From: Ecdyonurus torrentis
Taxonomy: Eukaryota; Arthropoda; Insecta; Ephemeroptera; Heptageniidae
Direction of reading: 5' to 3'
Assembly (NCBI GenBank): GCA_949318235.1
Contig: OX439133.1
Span: 25,967,229-26,031,228 of the forward strand
Length of the DNA stretch: 64,000 nucleotides
Positions 54,596 through 64,000 of the stretch are shown here, in pieces. A program made the translations under genes and the position numbers. Numbering within the stretch: the first letter of the stretch is position 1; the number at the start of each line of letters is the position of its first letter. The notes under the pieces were generated by a model that did not search any database, was not told the origin of the DNA, and saw only the letters and a program-made list of their open reading frames with translations.

Positions 54596-54780
54596 ATGAC
54601 GTCATATTTAATGCGCTTGAACGTCATTCTGGAGCAACGAATAACATTAACGCTGTTCGTAAACCCTGTTCTCTGCACCAAAAATTACGTTCGCCTTTGG
54701 TTATTCAAATGGAATGCGCATTTTTTGGTGCAATAAGAGAAAAGGGTTTACGAACAGCATTATTGTTCAGCATAATATAT
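54596..54780 (-). mobile_element. Family M fragment with an inserted hairpin
   Basis: GACGTCATATTTAATGCGC...AATAACATTAAC is followed by GCTGTTCGTAAACCCTGTTC (54651 on) and its inverse ending at 54755, about 105 bases in all, and then the family M text resumes. Confidence 0.65.
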
Positions 54781-54781
54781 A

Positions 54782-55085
54782 GGGTGTATGCGGATGACGT
54801 CATATTTATTGCGCTTGGAGGCCATACTGGAGTAATGAATAACATTACTCAGCATAGGACAAACTTCATTTAAGCCAATTTTCTTTGGGAAATCGGTTCA
54901 TTTTTTTGTTATTGTTATTTTTCTCACATACTTGAGATACTAATTCAACATATTTACAGCATCAATGCTCTCAAAAATATTGCCTAGTGGTACTGGCAAA
55001 ATGATTTATTTTCCTATGCCATATGCCACCCATGTTATTGAGTTATCCAACATGGCGTCGACTTTAACATGAATGCATACAACCC
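54782..55085 (-). mobile_element. Family M MITE copy, inverted
   Basis: GGGTGTATGCGGATGACGTC to AACATGAATGCATACAACCC; complete with both ends. Confidence 0.82.
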
Positions 55086-55547
55086 TATGCATGAAGAAAA
55101 ATATTTAAATAGTTGTGAAAAATTGAAGTAGAGACAATTATTGTTTAAAATTAAATAATTGTTATTGAATTATTTGAAAAAGTTCAAACTTTTTATTTAT
55201 TTTTATTTCTTTTTTATTTTGAGTTAGAAGATGAGTAATTAATTAAAATTAACGACTATAGTTAAATAAATAAATACCTGTATCATAGCAAGACAATTAT
55301 AAAATATCGTAATTAAGTCGGTCTTGATTAGATAGCCATGACTAATAAAAATACATCAATATAGCATTATATTTCTATCATATTCAAAATATATTTTAGA
55401 ATCTTCAACTTATTCTTTTTCAAATTGAAAATTAAAGAAGAAAATACTAAAATTATTTAATTCTGGAAAAGAAAATCATTATCAATTTAATTTTTTTTTT
55501 AGAATAGTCAAGTTTTAGGGCCTTGTTTTTATAATTAAGAAACTTCA

Positions 55548-55582
<35 letters not shown>

Positions 55583-55805
55583 GTTTACATATCAGGTAAT
55601 AAAGCGAATACAACAATAATATACACTTTTTTATTGTGTTATCGTGCCACACACCAATTCATATAGTCCTATCAGTCAAGACCAAGACAGTTAGATAGTC
55701 TTATGTTAGTAGCCTTATTGTTGCAAATTATTAAATTGTTGGAATAATTATTTTGTGGTGCAAAATTACAACAACAAATAAATGAATATTTGAATGCGCC
55801 CTAAG

Positions 55806-55990
55806 TATTTTTCACATGTAACGTAAATTTGACGTGTGTTGACAAATAAACAAAGCTACAATAATGTAAACAAATGAAGCCATTCACATGTAATTTTGAA
55901 AAAACAATCTGAACGTTTCCATTTGTTTACTTTGTTCCAACTTTGTTTATTCATCAAAGGGTGTCAAATTTACACGTCATGTGAATGATA
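55806..55990. repeat. Imperfect palindromic repeat
   Basis: TCACATGTAACGTAAATTTGACGTGT...TAAACAAAG and CTTTGTTTATTCA...GTCAAATTTACACGTCATGTGA are inverted around a 60-base centre, probably a MITE. Confidence 0.65.
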
Positions 55991-56262
55991 CTTTTACGAT
56001 AAAATAAATGAAATAATTATTACTTTTATCCGCAACAAAAAAATGTTACTAATTAATTTAAAAAAATATTGTTATTTTTAACAGTAAATTAAGTCCAGAA
56101 ATGCCTATTTTATAATAATTAAACAAAAAAATAAACCACAGAGTGTATTATACTGCGCACGCTGTTGCTAAAAGTCAAGTTCTCAGGGTCAGTAAAGAAA
56201 AAAAAAGTGAGTTGATGAGAAATATGACGACATAGTAAAATATTGTATAATATACATAACAT

Positions 56263-56296
56263 TCAGTGTTGTGAAGAGAGCGGACGAGAACAGATG
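56263..56296 (+). promoter_or_regulatory. Initiator plus DPE core promoter of the second ModSP-like gene
   Basis: TTCAGTG gives an arthropod initiator with A+1 at 56265; AGATG at 56292-56296 falls exactly at +28 to +32, the place of the downstream promoter element. No TATA box. The ATG follows at 56359, giving a 94-base 5-prime UTR. Confidence 0.5.
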
Positions 56297-56358
56297 ATAA
56301 AAATTGACGCTCTCATTTTTTTGTTTTAGTATTTTTTTTTATTTTATAATAAACCATA

Positions 56359-56431
56359 ATGTTAAATCAAAACATCCTTATTTTAACACTGTTCTCATTT
56401 TTAATTTTATTAGTCCATCTTTCAATATCTG
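56359..56431 (+). CDS. ModSP-like gene 2 exon 1: signal peptide
   Basis: ATG at 56359, 24 residues dominated by Leu, Ile and Phe, donor GTAAGT, phase 1. Directs the product to secretion. Confidence 0.85.
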
Positions 56432-59404
56432 GTAAGTGATTTATTGATTTCTTTTTTATCGTTATTTTTTTTTATAGGGAATGGTGATAATTTTTTTTTT
56501 TTTTGCTTCTAAATAATTTTTTTAATAGTTTCATTTAAAATTTACAAAATGTTTTTGTATCGATATTTTTTTAGCTAGTAAGTTTTATTAATTCTCTTAG
56601 TTACAATAGTTAATTAAGTATAAACGATGAAAGCAGAAACTTTTAACTATATCAATTATAAAGAAAATGTATTTGTTTTTAATAGTTTTTTTAAACCATG
56701 TTATCTGTTGATATAATACTATGACTATGTTTCTTGCACCCAATAAATTATATTCCTTGAATTTTTTTTTGTTGCAAATTGATTTAATTGATACACATTG
56801 TGTAATTACACACTATAATCATAAAACAAATATATTATTATTAACATAATATTTAACTTTATAAAAATTACTAATAAAATTATGTAAATTTTTAATAATT
56901 TAAAAAATGTTAGTAGAATAATAAATTATGATATTAAATAAATATTACAAAAATTAAATTAATGTTAAATTGTAAATACTGTAGTGGTAATTCCATGTAC
57001 TTATTTAAATTCAACTTTTATTATAATTCAATAGGATATTTCCCTTCCTGTTGAATTTTTTTTTTAGAACTATGCAAATTAAGTTGCAATAGTTGCATAT
57101 AACATTACTCATTAGAACGATACGTTGTAATTTAAATAATAATTATAACCAAATAAATATAAAAAATCCAAGAAACATATTATACTTATAAAATATATAA
57201 TATTATATATTTACTTATATTATTGAAATTTAATTATTAATTAAAAGTAATAATTTTTCTTGCTTCTAACACTTTTCAAGATGTATTACTTTTTTAATTA
57301 CTATCATCTTACTAAAATATTAATGTAAATTTCAATTCTCTATAAAACAGATATTTTTTTTTTATTATTAATGAACGTTCACTTAAAATAAAATCGTATG
57401 TAATTATGCTTAACATCGCTTTTCATTAGTTTTTCCAATTTCTGTTTCGATTCATAATTAAGAAAAAAAATACTTCTATGAATTTGTACATAATTTTCTT
57501 TAGTTATATCGTTAGTAATTAGTATGTAATGTATGTAAAAAAAATTAAATACTTATTATTTAGAGGCCACATTAAGTTTTGGTCACGTATACATTAATGC
57601 GTAACTGCAAATAGAATTGACTGCTTGGAAATCCCAAATTTACAGTTATCAAATTAAAATATAAATTATATGCGCAATTGCAAAATTAATTCTATTGTCG
57701 TGTGCTAAATTATCTTCTAGTTACATTAACATCGTAATCACTAAATAAAATATTAAATTGATACTAATGTAATTTATTTTATTTTTAATTGTTTATTATT
57801 CGATTATATATATATTTTTTCTTCTTCATAAAATTGTTGTTTAGAATGTATTCACAAATCAATACACAAAAAGAAAAGTATAAAGAATGTTTCTACAACA
57901 TTCACTGAATTTGAACAGCTTTTTTTTTTTTTTTTTTTTTTTTTTGGTATTAAAATTTGTCTGCAGTGAGAGTAACTCAAAATTATTACGATCGGCCCGT
58001 GTGTGCTTTTCCATTGATTGAGAAGTCCTTACCTGACGATAAGACAATGTCTTGACTCATGGGATTGGGGTTTGTGTATATATCACTATAATATAACAAA
58101 ATATAGGGAGCAAAAATTGTATATTTTACTATATCGTGTATGGAAGTTGGATAACTATGTAATTTAAAACATACATTGCACGGTTTTTCTTTAAAAAAAG
58201 TAATAATAATAAAGAAAATCAATGAAGAAATTCTACTATATACGACCTACGAAAAGTATTAATTTGTTTACACTAAATTTTTAATATTTGCTTAGAAACA
58301 GCAGCAAACAAACCTCACGAGCGTTTAAATTACCTACCTGACCTTCACCTCTGAGAAAAACTAAAACTTGCTGCTGCTGACGTTTAAGATTCGCTCTCAA
58401 ATTTATTCAAGGGAACTTTGTTTCTTATATTCAACCTTACTTTTTGTGCTATAGCAGTCGTTCAGCCTTAGGGAATTTAATATTATAAGTACAGTACATG
58501 CAAAATATCTGCAACCGTAGTTACTGAGTAATAAACTAATTATCCGGAGATTTTTTTATACATTTTTTACTCTATGACGATTTTTTTTATGTTCGTTGTA
58601 AACAAATTATTAGTATCAATTTATAGCTCTATTTAACATATAACTAGTAAAATTATTTAATTTATATTTTTTATTTTAAATTGTATTTTTATTATTTATT
58701 TAAATATTATAAAAATACTTACAATAAATTTATATTAAATTTTAAAAAAATATTTTAAAACTAAATTTAAATTTTTTGTATTTTTTAAATTTATTATTTT
58801 TATTATTGTTAATTTTATTATGTTTTTGTTTTTTTAGTTTTAAATATTCATTCAAATTTTTGCTTGTTGATATTTTTATAAGATATTAATTGAATATTAA
58901 AATTTTTATTTATTTATTAATATGAGTGGCATTAAACTTTTAGGTATTTAATCATATCTGATTTGAAGATGATTTTAATTGCTGATGAATTAAGAGAGTA
59001 TGAGTTCAAAATTGTGAAATATCCGTGTTTGTGAAATCAAATACAATACACCATCACCAAAGTAAATTGATAGGTTATTACAACTGGATGCATCCCTTTT
59101 CTCGGATTCTAAAATTAAGTTATAGAAATAAAATGTAACACGTATTAACTTCATTAATAAAATTGATCACCTGTAAAATTTTGGTGTTTATCTGGGAGAA
59201 ATTGTTTCAGAAAAAGGTTGTAAAAATCTCTGATCTTATTTTGGCCAGGATAATAAGTATTTTTTCCAATAAACAAACTTTTACATCAACCATTATTTAA
59301 GGTGGGAAATCAAGTACTGCGGGATTTGACTAAAAAAATTGTAAAAACAGAAAAATATATAATTTTGCACAGTGATACATTAGGATGGTATCTTCAAAAA
59401 TGCA

Positions 59405-59436
<32 letters not shown>

Positions 59437-59880
59437 GGGGTCACCATGCTAGATTTCAAATTAAGATTTTTTGAAGTTTTAGTCCCATAAGAGTCAATGT
59501 TAATTTCAGTAATTATTTTCTCTCTTATCTGATGGTCAAGGGTTCTGAAAATTTTATCATAGGTAGCTGTTTTAATTAGCTTTCAAATGCATCATAAAGT
59601 TTCAAAGTTTTCCTTTTAAAATTTGAGATATAAGCCATCTATATATACAATCCTTAAAAAAGGACTTTATTTATTAAAAATAAAATGCAAACTTAACGTA
59701 TACTCGCTTATTCGGGTATTTCCCAACTATACATATTGTAATGTATATTATGCCGAGTATACAAGTTTAGTTTATTGCCTTGTATATGATGTTGTAAATT
59801 ATAATTAACACATCATTCTTATATTTTGACATTTTTCCTGCTATGAGAGTGTGCTTCTTAACAATTACTTTGCATGTTGA

Positions 59881-59917
<37 letters not shown>

Positions 59918-62405
59918 TTAGGAATAAAAAAAAAAAGACAATTATTATTATTACATAGATTTTTTTTTTCTACTTTTGTTTTCATACCTTATAGCTTACG
60001 TCCTTGCATCACAACACGTTTTTCTTTACGCTTTTTTAATCTCACATATAACATAATAATATTACGATGCGGTCTATATTCAGGATACAGTATATAATAA
60101 TGATTTAAAACATTATGGTGTACGTGCAAATATCTTCAACTGCTAAGAATCTGTAGTAAAAAAAGCAATTAAATAATAATAAATATTGTAATTTATTTTA
60201 CAGTATATGTTGTTGTTTTTGACCATTATTTCTGCTATTTTTTACTTTAAATTTTTATTATCAAATAATCAAATGATAAAATAGACTAAGGTAATTTGCA
60301 ATATTGAATAGTATATAGGATTCAGAGAAATAAATATAGTAACATTTTCGCACAGCTGGGTATTGTAAATTTTAATAAGACTATACCTTATATATAAAAG
60401 TTGTACATAAATATTTTAGTAAAATAATTAAAGGAAGTTTGACAAAAAAAAGAAAAAAAAGTTAATTATTATATGCGTTTATTTCGGAGATACAGAAAAA
60501 AAATGTTTGCGAAAAACATGCGGTATACGTATGTGTCAAACTGTACAAAAGTATCTTGATTTGGTAATAAAAAAAAAGTGAAATAATTCAACAATGCCTT
60601 GCATTACAATAAAGAAATTAAAATAATATAGGGATCGCAATGTAGAAACCAAAATATGAATGAAACCTATGAAGAAATATGTGTTAGATAAATGTTTATA
60701 AAAAGAGTCATAGATATATAAGGGAAAAAAAAAAAAAAAAAAAAAAAAAAACACGAATTGAAATTGGGAAATAAAATCCCATTACCTAATTTTTTTATTA
60801 TTATTTTTACATTTATGATGAAACCTAATTGTACCATTATAAAAATATTAATTACTATTATTTTGAGTGTTTTAATTATATATACTTTACAGAGAGTCTT
60901 AAACATTTAAATATTTTGATTTTTTTTTTTTTTTTTTTTTTTTTTTAGTTGATGAACGCTACAAAATCAGTGTTATTTAATCCAGTACCTGATTGACTAT
61001 AAAATATAAATATAAAATGATTACAGAAGCTGCCACGCCAAGTAAAGAGAACAAAATCACATTGATATACAAAGAACCAGAACAACTTAGGAGATTTAGA
61101 AGACAAATTGCAACCAATACAGGATGCCTGTAAGTATTGTTTATTTTTTAATGCACGATTTGTGTAAGATTTGTGGAAAATAGTATTTTGCAGCTTCACG
61201 TTTTGTTTTTGTTTTTTATTACGAACTTGTATTTTTTTTTTACTTAAAGTTTTTATGACAAAGTTTTTTTTAACCTGTAACTTTCTCTCTCTCTTCTTTA
61301 CACTTTTATTTGCTTAATACTATATTTCTAATTGTATACCTTTCAAGTTTTCTTTTCTTTTTACAAAATCTGCATGCAGTATAACGAAAAAAGTTGTAAG
61401 TCCTCTTACTGGAAAGGATTTGTCCTACTGGCCTACCCCGAAAGGGATTATGGCGTCATGATACTTACTTTTTTCTTTCTGATTTTTTTTTCTTTTTTAA
61501 TATTGTACACGAAACTAGTTATTAACAAAAAATCTATGTGGGGGCTGCTGTGAGCTTGTCAAGTTAGCCGCCACTAAATTTATGATAATATTTCTAAATA
61601 ATTTCATTATTTACGTACATTTCAGTGCTGGTGAGTTCACTTGCTACTCCGGTGATTGTGTCCCCATGGCGTCATTATGTGATGGAAATCAAGATTGCTC
61701 CGATAGAAGTGATGAGAGTTATGCACAATGTAGACAGGCACAGTGAGTAGACTACTTTATAGCAACCTTTATCTTTTCTGCAATTTATAATCATGTTCTT
61801 TATATGTATTTCAATAGTAACCAGTAATTCCTTCATTTCATTTATTCAACCGTTCCAAAATACACTATTTTTCTGATGGAGCATTATGTATTAAACAGAA
61901 CATCATTGATAGGTTCTATTATATTAATAAATAATTATAATTATAAAAAAGTATAATTATAATACATTTTATTTGTTAAAAATAATATATTATATATATA
62001 TATATTACTTTAAATTTAATATATTAATTATATATAACTTGTATTATAAGCAAAATTTAAAAGAAGTTTTGTTTTAAAATAGTTTTAAAATAATTCTTGG
62101 ACTTCAAACACATAAAACTATGTGTTGTATTTATAAATTAAATTTCTCCGAAATCGGTGGAGTAGTTTTCACAAAAATCGCAAAAAAAAAAAAGAAGTTA
62201 TTTTCCGCATAAGCGTAATGCTAAATATGGGGACCCTTAGCTTTCCCCGCGTTGAAAAGACGATATACATTTGACAAGGCAAGATCAAAATGGGCTATAA
62301 TATTTATTATTTCTATAAGAACCTCTTGGATCAGTAAGTTTTCCATTTATTTCCTTTCTTTGTTTCATTATCATCGCAGTCTAAAGCTAAAGTATGAAAA
62401 ACGTG

Positions 62406-62443
<38 letters not shown>

Positions 62444-62602
62444 AAGGAGACAAAGAAATGGATTTCGAAATATTTTTTTTGCAGCCCATTTCATTCGAAT
62501 ATAAAAGTTATTCATCGTAATAAATGCTAAAATAATGTGATATTATATTATATCACGATACCTTTTTCCTGTTTTCCTAGCTGTTATATATACAGACAAC
62601 CC

Positions 62603-62650
<48 letters not shown>

Positions 62651-62862
62651 CTCAATACACAATGTGATTAAAATATAAAATATGTAAGCAGATGCCCCGG
62701 CAACTCATTCCGTTGTGCATACGGAGGCTGTATCGAGAGATCACGTATTTGTGATGGTTATTCTGATTGCTGGGATGATTCTGATGAACTACTGGGTAAT
62801 GTGAAGAAATGTACCAATCTACCTCGAGCTACTTGTCCTGTTTGCAAGCAGACCTGTGAGGC
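56359..62862 (+). CDS. Second modular serine protease-like gene, 5-prime part (signal peptide, linker, LDLa x2); 3-prime part outside window
   Basis: Exons 56359-56431, 61027-61129, 61626-61742 and 62692-62862 join in frame (154 codons so far). The first encodes a classic signal peptide (ILILTLFSFLILLVHLS). The second encodes a charged linker rich in Lys, Glu and Arg that ends with the first LDLa Cys. The third and fourth encode LDLa repeats with ECSDRSDES-like calcium boxes (actual DCSDRSDES and DCWDDSDEL). The last exon also holds a Cys-rich tail, TCPVCKQTCEA. Same orientation and exon phases as the gene at 14600-50581, so it is probably a tandem paralogue, but no protease domain is visible and it could be another LDLa protein. 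Confidence 0.82.
56432..61026 (+). other. First intron of gene 2
   Basis: Very AT-rich, with a family D fragment at 57995-58075, a diverged family A-like stretch at 59300-59640 interrupted by A-then-G homopolymers, and several poly(A/T) runs. No exon or RNA gene is recognised. Confidence 0.5.
61027..61129 (+). CDS. ModSP-like gene 2 exon 2: charged linker
   Basis: Acceptor GATTACAG, donor GTAAGT, phase 1 to 2. About 33 residues, including EQLRRFRRQIA. Confidence 0.8.
61626..61742 (+). CDS. ModSP-like gene 2 exon 3: LDLa repeat
   Basis: Acceptor CATTTCAG, donor GTGAGT, phase 2 at both ends. GEFTCYSGDCVPMASLC then DCSDRSDES. Confidence 0.87.
62070..62250. mobile_element. Family C repeat
   Basis: AAACACATAAAACTATG... 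through TCTCCGAAATCGGTGGAGTAG to GGGGACCCTTAGCTTTCCCC; ends degraded. Confidence 0.65.
62603..62646. repeat. (CT)n microsatellite
   Basis: About 22 CT repeats just upstream of the exon at 62692; they may serve as part of its pyrimidine tract region. Confidence 0.9.
62692..62862 (+). CDS. ModSP-like gene 2 exon 4: LDLa repeat and Cys-rich tail
   Basis: Acceptor GTAAGCAG, donor GTAAGT, phase 2 at both ends. NSFRCAYGGCIERSRICDG then DCWDDSDEL, followed by TCPVCKQTC. Confidence 0.87.
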
Positions 62863-63065
62863 GTAAGTACAATTAAACAAAATTAAAATTATTAATTTAA
62901 ACGATATTGTTATCATACAGAGCATTATGGAAAAACATAATAAATATATTAATTAAAAATTACGATGAGGACTAAAAAAAAATACTTACTTTATTCAATT
63001 ATCTAAATTATTTAAATTTAAAATTAGCATCTAGTTTATATCTTTTGCATTGTATTATACCTTAA

Positions 63066-63397
63066 GGGAGTACGGTACCGACCTTATATCTGAAAAACTA
63101 GAAATGTTTTGGGTCTAAATTTGGTGTCCTTGTGTATAGCTAAGGGTCACACGTAGCCGTGATAAAAATTTCATGATGTTTGACTATCCTGAAAAAAAGA
63201 AAAAAAAATTATTAAAATTAACATTGGGCTTTATGGACTTAACATTTAAAAAAATAATATAAAATTAATTTGCAAGGTGACCCACCAAAATTTTTATATA
63301 TTTGAAATTGTCTCAAGCTGAAGTATCATTGTGCAAAATTTCAGATTTTTTGACGAGAAAAGTTTGAGTCTAATGGCCGATATCGGTCCCTACTCCC
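63066..63397 (+). mobile_element. Family A MITE copy
   Basis: 332 bases between TTAA at 63062-63065 and 63398-63401, with GGGAGTACGG and CCCTACTCCC-like ends. Confidence 0.82.
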
Positions 63398-64000
63398 TTA
63401 ATCTATTTTTGGATATACAATTTTGTATGGGCTTTGCCTTTTTTTGATCTCCTGTTGAGCAACTCTTTTGACTATGTGCAATGTTTGTATTGTATTTTAT
63501 TTGCTCAATAAAATCTTTATTGTTATATTGTAAATTAGTATACGATATGAGGTAAAATAAATAAAAATAATAATAAATGTCAGGGCTGCAAATAAAGGTG
63601 CATTCACGCACATACTGAAATTTGTTACAACTTTGCGCAGTAAACTGTAAAATAGCATTGTTTTATATTGGAAAATATTTTTACTGCGTAAGGTTACAAC
63701 AAATTTAAGAATATGTGAATACACCTTAAATTATTGCAAACATCTAGTTAAACCTTAGTTGTATTTTTTAAATTGTTGCAACAATCAAAATAACAACTTA
63801 AATACAGTTTAAATTGTTATAGTGTTGCAATTTATGGGAATTAAAGCCATAGACCACATATAACATATGTGCTTTTTAATGAATAAACACGAAATGGGAT
63901 CTTCAAAAACTGTTGACAATTTTTACCAGAATGTTAATGTAGCCCCACGAGAGAACGTGAAAATACTGTAAAGTATGCAATTTGTGTGACTATTCATGTT

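Noticed and set aside
54384..54873. Frames at 54384-54599 and 54586-54873
   Set aside because: They run through family M fragments and a hairpin; no coding signal.
61332..61553. 73-residue frame between gene 2 exons
   Set aside because: Within an intron, mostly Phe-rich; no domain and no splice sites that fit.

Overview
The window is AT-rich animal DNA from an arthropod, most likely an insect. The evidence is spliced genes with GT-AG introns, insect-style core promoters, eukaryotic tRNA genes, dense short inverted-repeat transposons, and a host gene with the LDLa-sushi-serine protease layout of insect modular serine proteases (ModSP/HP14). A hemipteran is my guess only.

Positions 1 to about 9.9 kb hold a Polinton/Maverick (adintovirus-like) element read on the minus strand and cut by the left window edge. 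From right to left it carries protein-primed DNA polymerase B (three small introns, one frameshift, no N-terminus), a small protein matching the PP1- and eIF2alpha-binding C-terminal domain of PPP1R15/GADD34, the packaging ATPase, two small conserved proteins of unknown role, a retroviral-type integrase with a chromodomain, the penton-like minor capsid protein, a pVI-like basic protein with a lost start codon, the double jelly-roll major capsid protein, a 149-residue protein, and the start of an adenovirus-type cysteine protease. The virion-building genes look intact and the polymerase looks broken.

From 11 to 13 kb two small spliced genes of unknown function stand head to head, one with a clear TATA box and poly(A) signal.

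From 14.6 to 50.6 kb ten plus-strand exons join in one uninterrupted frame and encode three LDLa repeats, two sushi domains and a complete serine protease domain (His, Asp and Ser all present). The signal-peptide exon is not visible and is probably to the left of the window. A second gene of the same type starts at 56.36 kb (signal peptide, linker, two LDLa exons) and runs off the right edge, so this is probably a tandem ModSP pair.

The introns are full of mobile DNA: a 5.4-kb hAT-like foldback element with 2.2-kb arms and nested insertions (15.5-20.9 kb), at least seven families of foldback or inverted-repeat elements (several nested in each other), LINE tails, long microsatellites, a 375-bp near-perfect palindrome (29.1 kb), real tRNA-Val and tRNA-Ala genes, and, in the 18-kb last intron, a 3.65-kb head-to-head array of eleven identical tRNA-like genes flanked by a direct repeat. 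The most novel candidates are the PPP1R15-like gene in the Polinton and the inverted tRNA-like array.
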